Assembly: GCA_020171895.1 (NCBI GenBank) | Contig: JAIVAN010000003.1 | Location: 434,001 to 498,000 of the forward strand | Direction: 5' to 3' | DNA length: 64,000 nt | Source: Bacillus timonensis | GTDB taxonomy: Bacteria > Bacillota > Bacilli > Bacillales > Bacillaceae_L | The notes under the pieces: generated by a model | Databases searched by the model: none | What the model was told of the DNA's origin: nothing | What the model saw: only the letters and a program-made list of their open reading frames with translations | Part shown: positions 18,328 to 29,469 of the stretch, in pieces | Layout: each line of letters begins with the position of its first letter | Position numbering within the stretch: position 1 is the stretch's first letter | Made by a program: the position numbers and the translations under genes

Positions 18328-20922
18328 ATGTCAACGGCAACATACACGCCTATGATACAACAATATCTATCTATTAAGGCAGATTATCAGGATGCCTTTT
18401 TATTTTTTAGACTTGGAGACTTTTATGAAATGTTCTTTGAAGATGCCATTACTGCTTCAAAAGAACTGGAAATAACATTAACTAGTCGCGAGGGTGGCTC
18501 AACAGAGAGAATTCCAATGTGTGGAATTCCTTACCATTCAGCACCTAACTATATCGAACAATTGGTTTCAAGAGGTTTTAAAGTTGCTATATGTGAGCAA
18601 GTAGAAGATCCGAAGTTGTCAAAAGGAGTAGTTAAACGAGAAGTGGTTCAATTAATTACACCAGGAACTGTTATGGACGGCAAGGGGTTAGAAGAAAAGC
18701 AAAATAATTTCCTTGCAGCTTTATCTTGTTTTTCAGATGGGACATTCGGACTTGCTTTCAATGATCTAACGACAGGAGAAAATTTTGTTACGATTATTTC
18801 AAATCACTTCTTAGATGTTATAAGTGAAATGTACTTATTCGATGTAAAAGAAGTGGTGGTTGAATCAAGCATAAACGAAGAATACAAAAAAATGATTGTA
18901 GATCGTTGTAATGCAACAATTTCATACGAAGATGATACTAATTTTGATAACAATAGATACCAAAAGCTCTTTGATAAAATTGATCAACATAAACTTATTA
19001 ATGTGTTTTCTCGACTTTTAAGCTATTTACAGAAAACTCAAAAGAGAAGTCTTGAACATTTACAGCCTGTTCAATTCTATCAAATGAATCAATTTATGAA
19101 AATTGATCTTTTTTCAAAACGCAATTTGGAATTGACAGAAACTATTCGATCCAAAGGAAAAAAGGGATCGTTACTATGGTTATTAGACGAAACAATGACC
19201 GCGATGGGTGGACGTTTACTTAAAAGTTGGATAGATCGACCTCTTTTGAATCAAGCAGAAATTGAAGCGAGGCATGCTTCTGTAGAAAGTTTAATGAACC
19301 ACTATTTCGAGCGCCAAGAAATTAGAGATCGATTAAAGGGTGTTTATGACTTAGAAAGACTTGCAGGAAGAGTAGCTTTTGGCAATGTAAACGCAAAGGA
19401 TTTAATCCAATTAAAAAACTCACTTTATCAAGTGCCTAATATAAAACAAATTGTACTATCTTTACAAGATAGTTCAGCCAAAAAATTAGGTGAATGGATA
19501 GACACATGTGAAGATTTGACCCAGTTACTTGAAGAAGCGATCATTGAAAATCCAGCTCTATCCATTAAAGAAGGAAACATTATTAAAGATGGTTATAACC
19601 AAATGCTTGATCAATATAGAGATGCAAGCAGAAATGGTAAGAGCTGGATCGCTGCTTTGGAAAAAGAAGAACGCGAGAAAACAGGAATTAAATCTTTAAA
19701 GATAGGTTACAACCGTGTTTTTGGTTACTATATTGAAGTTACAAAAGCCAACCTGCAATATTTACCAGAAGGAATGTATGAAAGAAAGCAAACTTTAACA
19801 AATGCTGAGCGCTTCATTACACCTGCACTTAAAGAAAAAGAAACTCTGATTTTAGAAGCTGAAGAGAAAATAGTTGAGTTGGAGTATTCTTTATTTATTG
19901 AAATTCGAGAACAAGTTAAGAGTTTTATTCCTAGATTACAAGCTCTTTCAAAAATAATTAGTGAATTAGATGTTCTTCAATGCTTTGCTACGATTAGTGA
20001 GGAACGACACTATTCAAGGCCGGTTTTTTCAGAGAAATTGCTAACAATAAAAGATGGAAGACACCCTGTTGTGGAAAAAGTAATGGGTAATCAAGAATAC
20101 GTGCCAAACAATTGTTCTATGGATGAAAGTCGAGGAATGTTATTAATAACAGGCCCAAATATGTCTGGTAAAAGTACATTCATGAGACAAATAGCTTTAA
20201 CTTCAATACTGGCTCAGATTGGGTGTTTTGTCCCAGCAAAAGAAGCCGTGTTACCGATCTTCGATCAAGTCTTTACACGTATCGGGGCTGCAGACGACCT
20301 TGTATCTGGTCAAAGTACTTTCATGGTAGAGATGTTAGAAGCTAAGAACGCAATTGTGAATGCTTCTCAAAATAGTTTGATCTTATTTGATGAAATTGGA
20401 CGTGGGACTTCTACCTATGACGGAATGGCACTGGCACAAGCGATAATTGAATATATACACGAAGAAATTGGAGCTAAAACGCTTTTTTCTACACATTATC
20501 ATGAGTTAACAGAACTTGAAAAACAACTTCCGCAACTAACGAATGTACATGTTGAGGCTATAGAAGAAAATGGAAAAGTGGTCTTTCTTCATAAAATAAA
20601 AGAGGGAGCAGCAGATCAAAGTTACGGGATTCATGTAGCCGAGCTTGCTGGTCTTCCAAGTTCTTTACTTAAAAGAGCAAAGGAAATATTGGACAAGCTT
20701 GAGAAAGAAGGAAATGCTCCAAAAATAACTGAAAAAGTTAATGAAATGGCAAGTCAAATGAGCTTCTTTGAAGAGCCTGTCAAGAAGAATAAAGAGGAAT
20801 CTCCTATAAATAAAAAAGAAAAACAAATTATTGAAGCAATCATAGCTATTGATCTCTTAGATATGACTCCGTTAGATGCAATGAATAAGTTATATCAAAT
20901 TCAAAAGGATCTAAAGTCGTAG
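18328..20922 (+). CDS. mutS: DNA mismatch repair protein MutS
   Basis: An 864-residue mismatch-recognition ATPase. The mismatch-binding Phe-x-Glu motif is in GDFYEMFF (about 31-38), the Walker [10 protein letters not shown] is at about 609 and the Walker B region [15 protein letters not shown] follows. The C-terminus ends with a helix-turn-helix dimerisation part ([16 protein letters not shown]). It finds base mismatches and recruits MutL, whose gene starts 23 bases downstream, so the two form an operon. Confidence 0.98.
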   Translation: MSTATYTPMIQQYLSIKADYQDAFLFFRLGDFYEMFFEDAITASKELEITLTSREGGSTERIPMCGIPYHSAPNYIEQLVSRGFKVAICEQVEDPKLSKGVVKREVVQLITPGTVMDGKGLEEKQNNFLAALSCFSDGTFGLAFNDLTTGENFVTIISNHFLDVISEMYLFDVKEVVVESSINEEYKKMIVDRCNATISYEDDTNFDNNRYQKLFDKIDQHKLINVFSRLLSYLQKTQKRSLEHLQPVQFYQMNQFMKIDLFSKRNLELTETIRSKGKKGSLLWLLDETMTAMGGRLLKSWIDRPLLNQAEIEARHASVESLMNHYFERQEIRDRLKGVYDLERLAGRVAFGNVNAKDLIQLKNSLYQVPNIKQIVLSLQDSSAKKLGEWIDTCEDLTQLLEEAIIENPALSIKEGNIIKDGYNQMLDQYRDASRNGKSWIAALEKEEREKTGIKSLKIGYNRVFGYYIEVTKANLQYLPEGMYERKQTLTNAERFITPALKEKETLILEAEEKIVELEYSLFIEIREQVKSFIPRLQALSKIISELDVLQCFATISEERHYSRPVFSEKLLTIKDGRHPVVEKVMGNQEYVPNNCSMDESRGMLLITGPNMSGKSTFMRQIALTSILAQIGCFVPAKEAVLPIFDQVFTRIGAADDLVSGQSTFMVEMLEAKNAIVNASQNSLILFDEIGRGTSTYDGMALAQAIIEYIHEEIGAKTLFSTHYHELTELEKQLPQLTNVHVEAIEENGKVVFLHKIKEGAADQSYGIHVAELAGLPSSLLKRAKEILDKLEKEGNAPKITEKVNEMASQMSFFEEPVKKNKEESPINKKEKQIIEAIIAIDLLDMTPLDAMNKLYQIQKDLKS

Positions 20923-20945
20923 CTGCAAGTAAAGAGGTGAGTTGA

Positions 20946-22859
20946 ATGGGGAAAATAATAAAGCTAAATGATCAGCTTTCCAACAAGATAGCAGCAGGTG
21001 AAGTAGTAGAACGACCTGCATCTGTTGTAAAAGAATTAGTTGAAAATGCCATAGATGCAAATAGTACCGTTGTAGAAATAGAAATAGAAGAAGCGGGATT
21101 ATCTAAAATTAGGATTATTGATAATGGTGATGGAATAGAAGAAGATGACTCATTAACAGCCTTTCATCGGCATGCAACAAGTAAAATTAAAGATGAGAAT
21201 GACTTATTTCGAATAAGAACACTTGGATTTAGAGGTGAGGCTCTACCAAGTATTGCATCTGTTTCTGAACTTGAATTAAAAACAAGTACCGGTGAAAGTA
21301 ATGGAACATACCTTTATTTAAAAGGTGGACAACTTGTAAAGCAAGAAAAATTTAATAGTCGAAAAGGCACGGATATTACAGTATCAAATTTATTTTTTAA
21401 TACGCCTGCTCGCTTAAAATATTTAAAAACAGTTCATACAGAACTTGGTAATATTACAGACGTAGTTAATCGAATTGCGCTTGCAAATCCCGATGTGTCT
21501 ATTCGTTTGAACCATAATGGTAAAAGGCTATTAAAGACTACTGGAAATGGAGATGCTCTTCAAGTAATTGCATCCATCTATGGTCTTTCAATAGCAAAGA
21601 AGATGGTACCCATTTCTTTGAAGTCACTTGACTTCAGTGTGGATGGTTTTATATCAATGCCTGAAATTACCCGTGCTTCTAGAAACTATATATCTACGAT
21701 CATTAATGGTCGTTTTATTAAAAATTATCCTTTAGTTAAAGCAATACAACAGGGGTACCATACGCTTTTACCAATCGGAAGGTTTCCAATTGTATTTTTA
21801 AATATAGATATGGATCCTTTATTAGTAGATGTGAATGTTCATCCAGCAAAACTTGAGGTGAGATTAAGTAAAGAAGCTGAGTTGAATAAATTAATTGAAG
21901 AAGGCATTAAAGATGTGTTTAAAGAGAAGCAGCTTATACCTGAAGTTACTCCATCTTCAAAAAAGAAACAGATTGATTCACTTCAACAACATTTCTCTTT
22001 TGAACATAATGTAAGCCTTCATCGAAATGATGTCACTGAGGACAGTGATTTTGTGACTAATGCTGTCAAAAAAAATAATGATGAAGACTTATCTTTAAGA
22101 GTCACATCAGATAAACAAGTTCCTGAATTGACTAAAATGGAACAGGAAGAAAGTGACCGCAAAAGTAATAGTAACAATACTGGTGAGACAGAGGTTTATG
22201 AACATGAACATGTTTATTCCTATAATGACGAAGTAAACTCGTTAAATGAGTACAACACAAAATCAATCAATACCGATCGAATTCCACCACTATATCCGAT
22301 TGGGCAAATGCATGGCACGTATATATTAGCTCAGAATGATTCTGGTTTATATATTATTGATCAGCACGCTGCGCAAGAACGTATTAAGTACGAATACTTC
22401 CGTGAAAAAGTGGGTCAATTGACATCTGAAGTTCAAGAGTTATTATTACCATTTACATTAGAATTCGCTACGAATGAGTGTATTATAATAAATGAACATT
22501 TGAATGAGCTTGAAAAAGTTGGGGTTTTCCTTGAAGAATTTGGTCCAAACAGTTATATTGTTCGGTCTCATCCGCAATGGTTTCCAAGTGGTGAGGAACA
22601 AGCTATTATTGAAGAGTTAATAGAGCAAGTAATTAATAATAAAAAGATCAGTATTAAGGAGTTACGTGAAGAAGCAGCAATCATGATGAGTTGTAAAGCG
22701 TCTATTAAAGCTAATCATCACTTGCGAAGCGATGAAATATTTACTCTTTTAGAAACGTTAAGAAAAACGGTTGATCCCTTCACCTGTCCACACGGAAGGC
22801 CGATTATCGTCCATTATTCTACTTATGAAATGGAAAAAATGTTTAAAAGAGTCATGTAA
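20946..22859 (+). CDS. mutL: DNA mismatch repair protein MutL (endonuclease type)
   Basis: A 637-residue GHKL ATPase. N-terminal ATP motifs are ENAIDAN (32-38), DNGDGI near 60 and [12 protein letters not shown] near 95. A low-complexity linker (about 340-430) leads to the C-terminal endonuclease domain with [12 protein letters not shown] (about 472), [12 protein letters not shown] and CPHGRP. These metal-binding motifs show the nicking MutL type used by bacteria that lack MutH. ATG 20946 has AAGAGGTGAG ahead. Confidence 0.97.
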   Translation: MGKIIKLNDQLSNKIAAGEVVERPASVVKELVENAIDANSTVVEIEIEEAGLSKIRIIDNGDGIEEDDSLTAFHRHATSKIKDENDLFRIRTLGFRGEALPSIASVSELELKTSTGESNGTYLYLKGGQLVKQEKFNSRKGTDITVSNLFFNTPARLKYLKTVHTELGNITDVVNRIALANPDVSIRLNHNGKRLLKTTGNGDALQVIASIYGLSIAKKMVPISLKSLDFSVDGFISMPEITRASRNYISTIINGRFIKNYPLVKAIQQGYHTLLPIGRFPIVFLNIDMDPLLVDVNVHPAKLEVRLSKEAELNKLIEEGIKDVFKEKQLIPEVTPSSKKKQIDSLQQHFSFEHNVSLHRNDVTEDSDFVTNAVKKNNDEDLSLRVTSDKQVPELTKMEQEESDRKSNSNNTGETEVYEHEHVYSYNDEVNSLNEYNTKSINTDRIPPLYPIGQMHGTYILAQNDSGLYIIDQHAAQERIKYEYFREKVGQLTSEVQELLLPFTLEFATNECIIINEHLNELEKVGVFLEEFGPNSYIVRSHPQWFPSGEEQAIIEELIEQVINNKKISIKELREEAAIMMSCKASIKANHHLRSDEIFTLLETLRKTVDPFTCPHGRPIIVHYSTYEMEKMFKRVM

Positions 22860-22892
22860 GGAAAAACCGAGAATGGTTTTTCTTTTTTTTTC
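22860..22892 (+). terminator. intrinsic terminator after mutL
   Basis: GAAAAACC (22861-22868) pairs with GGTTTTTC (22875-22882), followed by eight T residues. Confidence 0.85.
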
Positions 22893-23001
22893 TTACATTG
22901 ATATTTTTTCATAAGAATTGGTTATAATAGTTTGGTGTTCGATACATCTTAACACTTATGTTAATATATAGAAAAGTGTTGTATTGAAAGAAGTGATTTA
23001 A

Positions 23002-23946
23002 TTGGCAGAAACTAAAAGCGATTTAATTGTTCTTATCGGCCCTACTGCAGTTGGAAAGACCAAGCTAAGTATAGATCTTGCAAAAAAATTAAATGCAGAG
23101 ATTATTAGCGGTGATTCTATGCAAATATACAAAGGAATGGACATTGGAACAGCAAAAATTTCAAAAGAGGAAATGGGTGGAATAGCTCATCATTTAATTG
23201 ATATTAAAGACCCAACTGAATCTTTTTCGGTAGCTGAATTTCAGTCTATCGTTAGAAAAAAAATTGAGGAAATACAAAATCGTGGAAAAGTTCCGATGAT
23301 TGTTGGAGGGACAGGTTTATATATACAATCAGTCATATATGATTATGAATTTACACCAACAGTGTCAGATAATGATTATAGGTTATTATTAGAGAAAAGA
23401 GTCTCGCAATATGGAATAGATTTGATATATGATGAGCTTAAGAGGATTGATCCAGAAAGTGCAGAAAAGATTCATCCTAATAATACAAGAAGAGTAATAC
23501 GAGCTCTTGAGATTTATAAAACAACCGGAATCACCATGTCAGAGTACATAAAACAACAAGAGCATACGCTTCTTTATCATTGTACAATGATTGGATTAAC
23601 AATGAGTAGAGAATTACTTTATAAAAGAATAAATGAACGGGTAGATAAGATGATAGAAGAAGGGCTACTTGATGAAGTATCAAAACTGTACCATCAAGGT
23701 GTAAAAGATTGTCAATCTATTCAAGCAATAGGATATAAAGAACTTTATCAGTACTTTGATAAAAACATAACGTTAGAACAAGCAATCGAACAGTTAAAGC
23801 AAAATTCAAGAAGGTATGCCAAGCGACAATTAACATGGTTTCGAAATAAAATGGATATAAACTGGTTTGATATGACAGAACAGCAATTATATATAGAAAA
23901 GTTCAATGAAATTTATCAATATATAGCAGGAAACCTTAGACATTAA
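23002..23946 (+). CDS. miaA: tRNA dimethylallyltransferase MiaA
   Basis: A 314-residue enzyme that transfers dimethylallyl to A37 of tRNAs reading UNN codons, giving the substrate for MiaB. The P-loop GPTAVGKT is at 13-20, [15 protein letters not shown] follows at about 39-53 and [10 protein letters not shown] near 100. Start TTG 23002, preceded by GAAAGAAGTGA; the homologous N-terminus begins here. A TATAAT at 22923-22928 with TTGATA 19 bases upstream is a plausible promoter. hfq follows 40 bases after. Confidence 0.96.
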   Translation: MAETKSDLIVLIGPTAVGKTKLSIDLAKKLNAEIISGDSMQIYKGMDIGTAKISKEEMGGIAHHLIDIKDPTESFSVAEFQSIVRKKIEEIQNRGKVPMIVGGTGLYIQSVIYDYEFTPTVSDNDYRLLLEKRVSQYGIDLIYDELKRIDPESAEKIHPNNTRRVIRALEIYKTTGITMSEYIKQQEHTLLYHCTMIGLTMSRELLYKRINERVDKMIEEGLLDEVSKLYHQGVKDCQSIQAIGYKELYQYFDKNITLEQAIEQLKQNSRRYAKRQLTWFRNKMDINWFDMTEQQLYIEKFNEIYQYIAGNLRH

Positions 23947-23986
23947 GCGAATAAATATGTGTATAGAGAAAAGAGGAGGACTTATA

Positions 23987-24211
23987 ATGAAGCAAACAAT
24001 TAACATTCAGGACCAATTTTTAAACCAATTAAGAAAAGATGGCTCTTTCGTCACAGTCTTCTTATTAAACGGCTTTCAACTTAGAGGTCTAGTAAAAGCT
24101 TTTGATAATTTTACTGTTTTATTAGAAACAGAAGGAAAACAGCAATTAATATATAAACATGCAATTTCTACTTTTTCTCCACAGAAAAACATTCAATTAG
24201 ATTTAGAATAG
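23987..24211 (+). CDS. hfq: RNA chaperone Hfq
   Basis: A 74-residue Sm-like protein ([19 protein letters not shown]) with Sm1 ([19 protein letters not shown]) and the Sm2 motif YKHAIST. It forms a hexameric ring that binds small RNAs and mRNA. ATG 23987 is preceded by AGAGGAGG; the longer frame from 23957 has no ribosome binding site and no family counterpart. It follows miaA as in most Firmicutes. Confidence 0.97.
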   Translation: MKQTINIQDQFLNQLRKDGSFVTVFLLNGFQLRGLVKAFDNFTVLLETEGKQQLIYKHAISTFSPQKNIQLDLE

Positions 24212-24227
24212 CATTTGATAGTTATTT

Positions 24228-24258
24228 GACAGCCTACTAATTCGGGTTGTCTTTTTTT
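24228..24258 (+). terminator. intrinsic terminator after hfq
   Basis: GACAGCC (24228-24234) pairs with GGTTGTC (24245-24251, one wobble), followed by seven T residues. Confidence 0.8.
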
Positions 24259-24606
24259 ATTTCACAAACATGTGTATATAGGTTACTGAATATTAATATA
24301 AATATTACGAAGTGTTTTTTTACCTTTGACTTAACTAACATTTCTTCTAGAGAGGTGCATCAAAAAATATCCTAAGCAACTGTATATTTAGAAGTGCATA
24401 CATTGCTTTCTTTTATCTTTCAATTTATACCCAATTATTTCTTGGGAAAGCGCAAAAATAGACAAACGCGCTTAGAGGTTGTTGAAATTTCGCTCTTTTT
24501 GTTGAAACTTAATGATTAACGTACCCATTTAATTCAAAATAGATAGGCATTTGTCACAGTTAATTTTCTTCTGCGTATAATGGTATAGAATGAGGGGTGA
24601 ATGCTC
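24259..24606 (+). other. 348-bp intergenic region ahead of spoVK
   Basis: No gene is seen. CGTATAAT about 30 bases before spoVK resembles a sigma-E -10 (CATACANT, two mismatches), and spoVK is a sigma-E gene in B. subtilis; the -35 is unclear. The rest shows nothing I can name. Confidence 0.4.
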
Positions 24607-25560
24607 TTGGACCAACCAATCACAATGAAAAATAATGGACAAATAAATGTTGTCTTAAACGGACAAAAAAAGAAGTTGAAGGTATTAAATACGTCTTCTA
24701 AAGAAATCACACCAGTAAAGGTGCAATCAAAGCATTCGGCATTGAAAGAAATAGAAGATGCACTTAGTACTCTAGTTGGTATGGATGAAATGAAAAAAAT
24801 GGTGAAAGAAATATATGCATGGATTTATGTAAATAAAAAGAGAGAAGAACAAGGATTAAAACCAGGCAAGCAAGCTTTGCACATGATGTTTAAAGGTAAT
24901 CCTGGTACTGGGAAAACGACAGTTGCACGACTATTAGGTAAATTATTTTTACAAATGAATGTTTTGTCTAAAGGTCATTTAATTGAAGTAGAAAGAGCTG
25001 ACCTTGTAGGAGAATATATTGGTCATACAGCTCAAAAGACAAGAGAATTAATTAAAAGAGCTATGGGAGGGATTCTTTTTATAGATGAAGCCTATTCCTT
25101 AGCACGAGGTGGAGAAAAAGACTTCGGAAAAGAAGCAATTGATACATTAGTTAAACATATGGAAGACAAACAACATGAATTTGTACTTATTTTAGCTGGA
25201 TATTCGAAGGAAATGGATCATTTCCTGTCACTTAATCCTGGATTATATTCACGGTTTCCTTTAGTTATGGAATTTCCAGATTACACGGTTGACCAGTTAA
25301 TTGATATTGCAAATCGAATGATGTCTGAAAAAGAGTATAAATTTAGTAAAGAGGCCGAGTGGAAGTTAAAGGATCATTTACTCTCTATAAAATCCAGTTC
25401 TTCAACCCAAACAGCTTTTAGCAACGGCCGTTACGTTAGGAATATTATCGAAAAGTCTATGCGTTCACAAGCGATGAGGATTTTGATTAATGAAACTTTT
25501 GACAAAGAAGAGTTAATGACCATTAGAAGTCAGGATTTAATTTTTAAAGAATATAGATAA
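24607..25560 (+). CDS. spoVK: Stage V sporulation protein K (AAA ATPase)
   Basis: A 317-residue AAA+ protein of the CbxX/CfxQ type. Walker A GNPGTGKTT is at about 97-105, Walker B ILFIDEAYSLARGGEKDFG at about 157, sensor segment LILAGYSKEMDHFLSLNPG and an arginine-finger region SRFPLVMEFPDY follow. It acts in the mother cell during spore maturation, mechanism unknown. GAGGGGTGA stands 6 bases before TTG 24607; an ATG at 24601 touches that site and is an alternative that adds two residues. Confidence 0.94.
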   Translation: MDQPITMKNNGQINVVLNGQKKKLKVLNTSSKEITPVKVQSKHSALKEIEDALSTLVGMDEMKKMVKEIYAWIYVNKKREEQGLKPGKQALHMMFKGNPGTGKTTVARLLGKLFLQMNVLSKGHLIEVERADLVGEYIGHTAQKTRELIKRAMGGILFIDEAYSLARGGEKDFGKEAIDTLVKHMEDKQHEFVLILAGYSKEMDHFLSLNPGLYSRFPLVMEFPDYTVDQLIDIANRMMSEKEYKFSKEAEWKLKDHLLSIKSSSSTQTAFSNGRYVRNIIEKSMRSQAMRILINETFDKEELMTIRSQDLIFKEYR

Positions 25561-25562
25561 AT

Positions 25563-25594
25563 AAAAGCCGTCTAGAATTTGACGGCTTTTCTTA
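25563..25594. terminator. bidirectional terminator between spoVK and the TRIC gene
   Basis: AAAAGCCGTC (25563-25572) pairs with GACGGCTTTT (25581-25590). A-rich on one side and T-rich on the other, it can stop both converging genes. Confidence 0.85.
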
Positions 25595-26215
25595 ATGGTT
25601 AAATGAATTGTTAGATGTGGTCAAAGGTTTATTTGGCAATTTCCAGTTATAGATATAGGAAGCCATTCGTAAACAAACGATTAGAATAAATAATAAATAA
25701 AGTTCGATTGGTGATGTGACTAGTTTTATTCCAATTGCAAGTCCTGCTATGATAGCCCAAACACCGTATATTTCTGCTCTAAGGACAAGGGGTTTCCTTC
25801 CGGCGAGAAGGTCTCGGATAATACCTCCACCACTTCCAGTCAAAACTGCCGCAACGACAATTGCGCTCAATGGATGGTTCATTTCTGAAGCGTAAAGAGC
25901 ACCTTGGATAGCGAAAGCAGATAATCCAATTGCATCTGTGAAATTTCCCCATTTTCTCCATTGTTTAAGCAATCCTTGGGGAAAGAGAAAAACTACAGTC
26001 ATTGATAATAAAGCAATTTGAAATAACATCCCTTGATCCCACAATGCCGAAACTGGTACTCCGATAAGTAAATTACGTATTGCCCCTCCACCGAATGCTG
26101 TCACGATTCCTAATATGTAAACACCCAGAATATCATATTCTTCTTCCATAGCAACAATAGCACCACTAATTGCGAATGCAATTGTTCCAATTATACTAAG
26201 TACTTCCCAAGTCAT
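25592..26215 (-). CDS. TRIC-type (UPF0126) cation channel family membrane protein
   Basis: A 207-residue polytopic membrane protein with about seven hydrophobic helices and two internal glycine-rich repeats, VTAFGGGAIRNLLIG (about 41) and LTGSGGGIIRDLLAG (about 127), the duplicated signature of prokaryotic TRIC channels, which form trimeric K+-permeable pores. The start ATG at 26215 is chosen from the family N-terminus (MTWEVLSIIGTIAFAISG) and AAAGGGA upstream; the frame runs 29 codons further without support. It is the only minus-strand gene between hfq and lexA. Confidence 0.88.
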   Translation of the reverse strand: MTWEVLSIIGTIAFAISGAIVAMEEEYDILGVYILGIVTAFGGGAIRNLLIGVPVSALWDQGMLFQIALLSMTVVFLFPQGLLKQWRKWGNFTDAIGLSAFAIQGALYASEMNHPLSAIVVAAVLTGSGGGIIRDLLAGRKPLVLRAEIYGVWAIIAGLAIGIKLVTSPIELYLLFILIVCLRMASYIYNWKLPNKPLTTSNNSFNH

Positions 26216-26377
26216 CTTGATGGTCCCTTTCTTGATGAAATTCATAATTCCTTTAAGATTGTATACACAACCGTTCTTTTTATCAACAATTATTTTCAAC
26301 AATCACTTGAGATAGAGAAAATAAAATAAATTTGGTATGATAGCAAAAGGCATATATATTAGAAAGAAGGAAAAAGC

Positions 26378-27643
26378 TTGAAGAATACATACAATGATGA
26401 AATCGAAAAAGTCATATTAGTTGGCTGTCAATTTTCTAAAGAAGACGACACCCAATTTGAATATTCATTAGATGAATTAAAATCACTAACTAAAACTGCA
26501 AATGGTATTGTAGTGATGACACTGAGTCAAAAAAGAGAGAGACCACATCCAGCCACATACATAGGAAAGGGAAAAGTTGAAGAACTAGTCAATCTTGAAG
26601 ATGAGTTTGAGGCCGATGTGATTATTTTTAACGATGAGTTAACCCCCAGCCAGATACGAAATCTCTCAGCTGTTTTAAAGTCAAGAGTGATAGATCGTAC
26701 TCAACTTATTTTGGATATTTTCGCATCAAGAGCAAATTCAAAAGAAGGGAAACTTCAAGTAGAATTAGCTCAGCTAAAATATTCTCTTCCTAGATTAAGT
26801 GGTAAGGGAATCGAATTATCACGTCTAGGTGGTGGGATAGGTACTAGAGGTCCAGGTGAAACAAAACTTGAAACCGACAGACGTCATATTCATAAAAGAA
26901 TAGATGAAATTAAACAGCAGCTTTCTGTGATCGTACAGCATAGAGAACGATACAGAGAGAGAAGGAAAAAAAATAACACTTTTCAAATATCCCTAGTTGG
27001 ATACACGAATGCTGGGAAATCCACCATGTTTAACCGATTAACACAAGCTCAGTCCTTTGAAGAAAATTTATTATTTGCAACCCTTGATCCGATGACAAGA
27101 AAGATGAATTTACCTTGTGGTCTTTCAACTCTTTTGACGGATACAGTAGGCTTTATACAGGATTTACCTACATCACTTATTGCAGCCTTTAGATCAACTT
27201 TAGAAGAAGTTAAGGAGGCTGATTTGATTCTACATGTCGTAGATAGTTCAAACCCTGATTATTTTAATCATGAAAAGACGGTATACGATTTACTAGAAGA
27301 ATTAAAGGTGGAAGATGTACCTATTTTAACTGTTTATAATAAGAAAGACATTTTCAATGCTCACTTTGTTCCATCAGCTAAAACACCTTCGGTAATGGTT
27401 AGTGCATTTCATAACGCAGATTTAACAAAATTGCTTCTAAATATTGAAGCATTGATGATAGAAAATATGGTTGAATATCGTGTAACTTTACCTAGCAGTA
27501 AGGGGAGAGTATTGTCTCAATTAAAAACCGAAACGATATTAAAAAGTTTCACGTTTAATGAAGAAATGGATAGCTATGAGTGTAATGGTTACATTTTTAA
27601 AAACCATACCTTATTAGGTACACTTAGAAACTTTCAACAATAG
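26378..27643 (+). CDS. hflX: GTPase HflX
   Basis: A 421-residue ribosome-binding GTPase. An N-terminal HflX domain ([19 protein letters not shown]) leads to the glycine-rich linker [19 protein letters not shown] and a G domain with G1 GYTNAGKST (about 208), G2/G3 [13 protein letters not shown] and [12 protein letters not shown], and G4 YNKKD. It splits or rescues stalled ribosomes under stress. TTG 26378 follows AGAAGGA. It corresponds to B. subtilis ynbA; ynbB follows 12 bases later. Confidence 0.95.
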   Translation: MKNTYNDEIEKVILVGCQFSKEDDTQFEYSLDELKSLTKTANGIVVMTLSQKRERPHPATYIGKGKVEELVNLEDEFEADVIIFNDELTPSQIRNLSAVLKSRVIDRTQLILDIFASRANSKEGKLQVELAQLKYSLPRLSGKGIELSRLGGGIGTRGPGETKLETDRRHIHKRIDEIKQQLSVIVQHRERYRERRKKNNTFQISLVGYTNAGKSTMFNRLTQAQSFEENLLFATLDPMTRKMNLPCGLSTLLTDTVGFIQDLPTSLIAAFRSTLEEVKEADLILHVVDSSNPDYFNHEKTVYDLLEELKVEDVPILTVYNKKDIFNAHFVPSAKTPSVMVSAFHNADLTKLLLNIEALMIENMVEYRVTLPSSKGRVLSQLKTETILKSFTFNEEMDSYECNGYIFKNHTLLGTLRNFQQ

Positions 27644-27655
27644 AGGAGATTAATG

Positions 27656-28930
27656 ATGTTTGAAGATTTAAAGAACGGTAAAGTATTATCTAAGTTAGTG
27701 CGAGAAGTTGAAAAACAGATTGAACATCTTCATAGAGATATTGATAGAAACGTTGAAAACAATCAGTATAGGGTTTTAAAAAGTTTTCAAAACAAAAGAG
27801 TAAGTGATTCACATTTTATTCCAACTACAGGGTATGGATATGATGATAGTGGAAGGGATACATTAGAAGAAATTTATGCAGATGTTTTTGGTGGTGAAGC
27901 TGGATTGGTCCGCCCACAAATTATATCCGGAACACATGCTATATCAATAGCTTTATTTGGTATCCTTAGGCCAAGCGATGAATTACTGTACATAACAGGG
28001 AAACCATATGATACATTGGAAGAAATTGTTGGGATACGTGGAAATGGTGTTGGTTCATTAAAAGATTTCAATATTTCTTATAATTCTATTGATTTAACAA
28101 ATGAAGGAAAAGTTGATTTTGAAAATGTGAAAAATGCCATACATTCTAAAACGAAAATGATTGGTATACAGCGATCAAAAGGATATGCTACAAGACCATC
28201 TTTTACAGTAAAAGAAATTGAAGAAATGATAAACTTCGTAAAAGAAATAAAACCTGATGTAGTAGTGTTCGTTGATAACTGCTACGGTGAATTTGTTGAA
28301 CCACTTGAACCACCACATGTTGGGGCAGATCTTATTGCGGGTTCGCTAATTAAAAACCCAGGCGGTGGTCTAGCTAAGACTGGTGGATACATTGTAGGGA
28401 AAAAAAGTTTAATTGAAGCATGTTCTTACAGGCTCACCTCACCAGGAATTGGAGCAGAAGCGGGTGCTTCACTTTATAGTTTGCAAGAAATGTATCAAGG
28501 ATTTTTCTTAGCGCCACACATTGTTGGTCAAGCATTGAAAGGTGCGATTTTTTCTTCAGCCCTTTTCGAGAAGATCGGCTTTAATACATATCCAAAATGG
28601 GATATGTACCGTACGGATTTAATTCAATCTGTTCAATTTGAAAATCGAGAAATGATGGTTTCGTTCTGCCAAGCGATTCAGTATGCATCGCCGATAAACT
28701 CACACGTAACTCCGTATCCGAATTATATGCCGGGCTATAAGGATGATGTAATTATGGCAGCGGGAACATTTATTCAAGGAGCTAGCATCGAACTAACAGC
28801 TGATGGTCCACTAAGACCTCCGTATGTTGCTTATGTTCAGGGTGGATTAACCTATACACATGTAAAGATTGCAATATGTACCGCTATTGACAAATTGATG
28901 AATAAAAATTTACTAAAAGTTGAAGGATAA
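27656..28930 (+). CDS. ynbB: YnbB, PLP-dependent methionine gamma-lyase-like protein
   Basis: A 424-residue fold-type I PLP enzyme of the family once called aluminium-resistance protein. The PLP lysine is expected in AGSLIKNPGGGLAKTGGYI (about 226-244), and the PLP-phosphate region is IISGTHAISIALFG near 84. Its true reaction is not established; methionine gamma-lyase-like is a family label. AGGAG at 27644-27648 gives a 7-base spacing to ATG 27656; an ATG three bases earlier is possible. It is probably cotranscribed with hflX. Confidence 0.85.
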   Translation: MFEDLKNGKVLSKLVREVEKQIEHLHRDIDRNVENNQYRVLKSFQNKRVSDSHFIPTTGYGYDDSGRDTLEEIYADVFGGEAGLVRPQIISGTHAISIALFGILRPSDELLYITGKPYDTLEEIVGIRGNGVGSLKDFNISYNSIDLTNEGKVDFENVKNAIHSKTKMIGIQRSKGYATRPSFTVKEIEEMINFVKEIKPDVVVFVDNCYGEFVEPLEPPHVGADLIAGSLIKNPGGGLAKTGGYIVGKKSLIEACSYRLTSPGIGAEAGASLYSLQEMYQGFFLAPHIVGQALKGAIFSSALFEKIGFNTYPKWDMYRTDLIQSVQFENREMMVSFCQAIQYASPINSHVTPYPNYMPGYKDDVIMAAGTFIQGASIELTADGPLRPPYVAYVQGGLTYTHVKIAICTAIDKLMNKNLLKVEG

Positions 28931-28949
28931 AATTATCCTTCTTTTTTTA
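28921..28949 (+). terminator. intrinsic terminator after ynbB
   Basis: GAAGGATAA (28922-28930) pairs with TTATCCTTC (28933-28941), followed by seven T residues. Confidence 0.85.
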
Positions 28950-28966
28950 TGTGAGAAAACCTCACA
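28950..28966 (+). promoter_or_regulatory. GlnR/TnrA operator 1 of glnRA
   Basis: TGTGAGAAAACCTCACA is a perfect match to TGTNAN7TNACA. It lies just upstream of the glnR -35 element. Confidence 0.9.
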
Positions 28967-28971
28967 TGATG

Positions 28972-29000
28972 TTGACATATTACATAACATGTATTAATAT
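28972..29000 (+). promoter_or_regulatory. sigma-A promoter of glnRA
   Basis: TTGACA (28972-28977), a 17-base spacer and TAATAT (28995-29000). GlnR operator 2 overlaps the -35 and spacer. Confidence 0.8.
28973..28989 (+). promoter_or_regulatory. GlnR/TnrA operator 2 of glnRA
   Basis: TGACATATTACATAACA fits TGTNAN7TNACA with one mismatch. Its start is 23 bases after that of operator 1, so the two sites lie on nearly the same DNA face, as in B. subtilis glnRAo1 and o2. Confidence 0.75.
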
Positions 29001-29034
29001 AGAATTATAAAAGAAATAAAAAGGAGGCGCAGAT

Positions 29035-29436
29035 ATGGGTGACAACATTAGGCGTTCAATGCCATTATTTCCAATAGGAATTGTAATGCAACTAACTGAG
29101 TTGTCAGCTAGGCAAATCCGTTATTATGAAGAGAATGGCTTAATTTTCCCAGCTAGAACAGAAGGGAACAGACGGTTATTTTCGTTTAATGATGTTGATA
29201 AATTGCTCGAAATTAAAGATTTGATTGAGCAAGGGGTTAACATGGCTGGCATTAAAAAGATCTTTGTTGTTAAAGAGGGGCAACAACAAAGTGAAGAAGT
29301 TACTAAAGCTCATCCTGTAAAGCAAGATTTGTCAGATGAAGAACTAAGAAGATTGTTAAAATCCGAAATGATTCAAGCAGGTCGTTTCAATCGTTCCTCA
29401 CTTAGACAAGGTGATATGTCAAGATTTTTCCACTAA
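29035..29436 (+). CDS. glnR: Transcriptional repressor GlnR (MerR family)
   Basis: A 133-residue MerR-type regulator. The winged helix is at about 15-80 ([20 protein letters not shown]) and the C-terminal tail after about 90 is the part that senses feedback-inhibited glutamine synthetase. It represses glnRA and other nitrogen genes when glutamine is plentiful. Two operators of its own type lie upstream, so it is autoregulated. glnA follows 33 bases later in the same operon. Confidence 0.96.
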   Translation: MGDNIRRSMPLFPIGIVMQLTELSARQIRYYEENGLIFPARTEGNRRLFSFNDVDKLLEIKDLIEQGVNMAGIKKIFVVKEGQQQSEEVTKAHPVKQDLSDEELRRLLKSEMIQAGRFNRSSLRQGDMSRFFH

Positions 29437-29469
29437 AAATAAATTTGATTTTATTAAGGAGGCCTACAC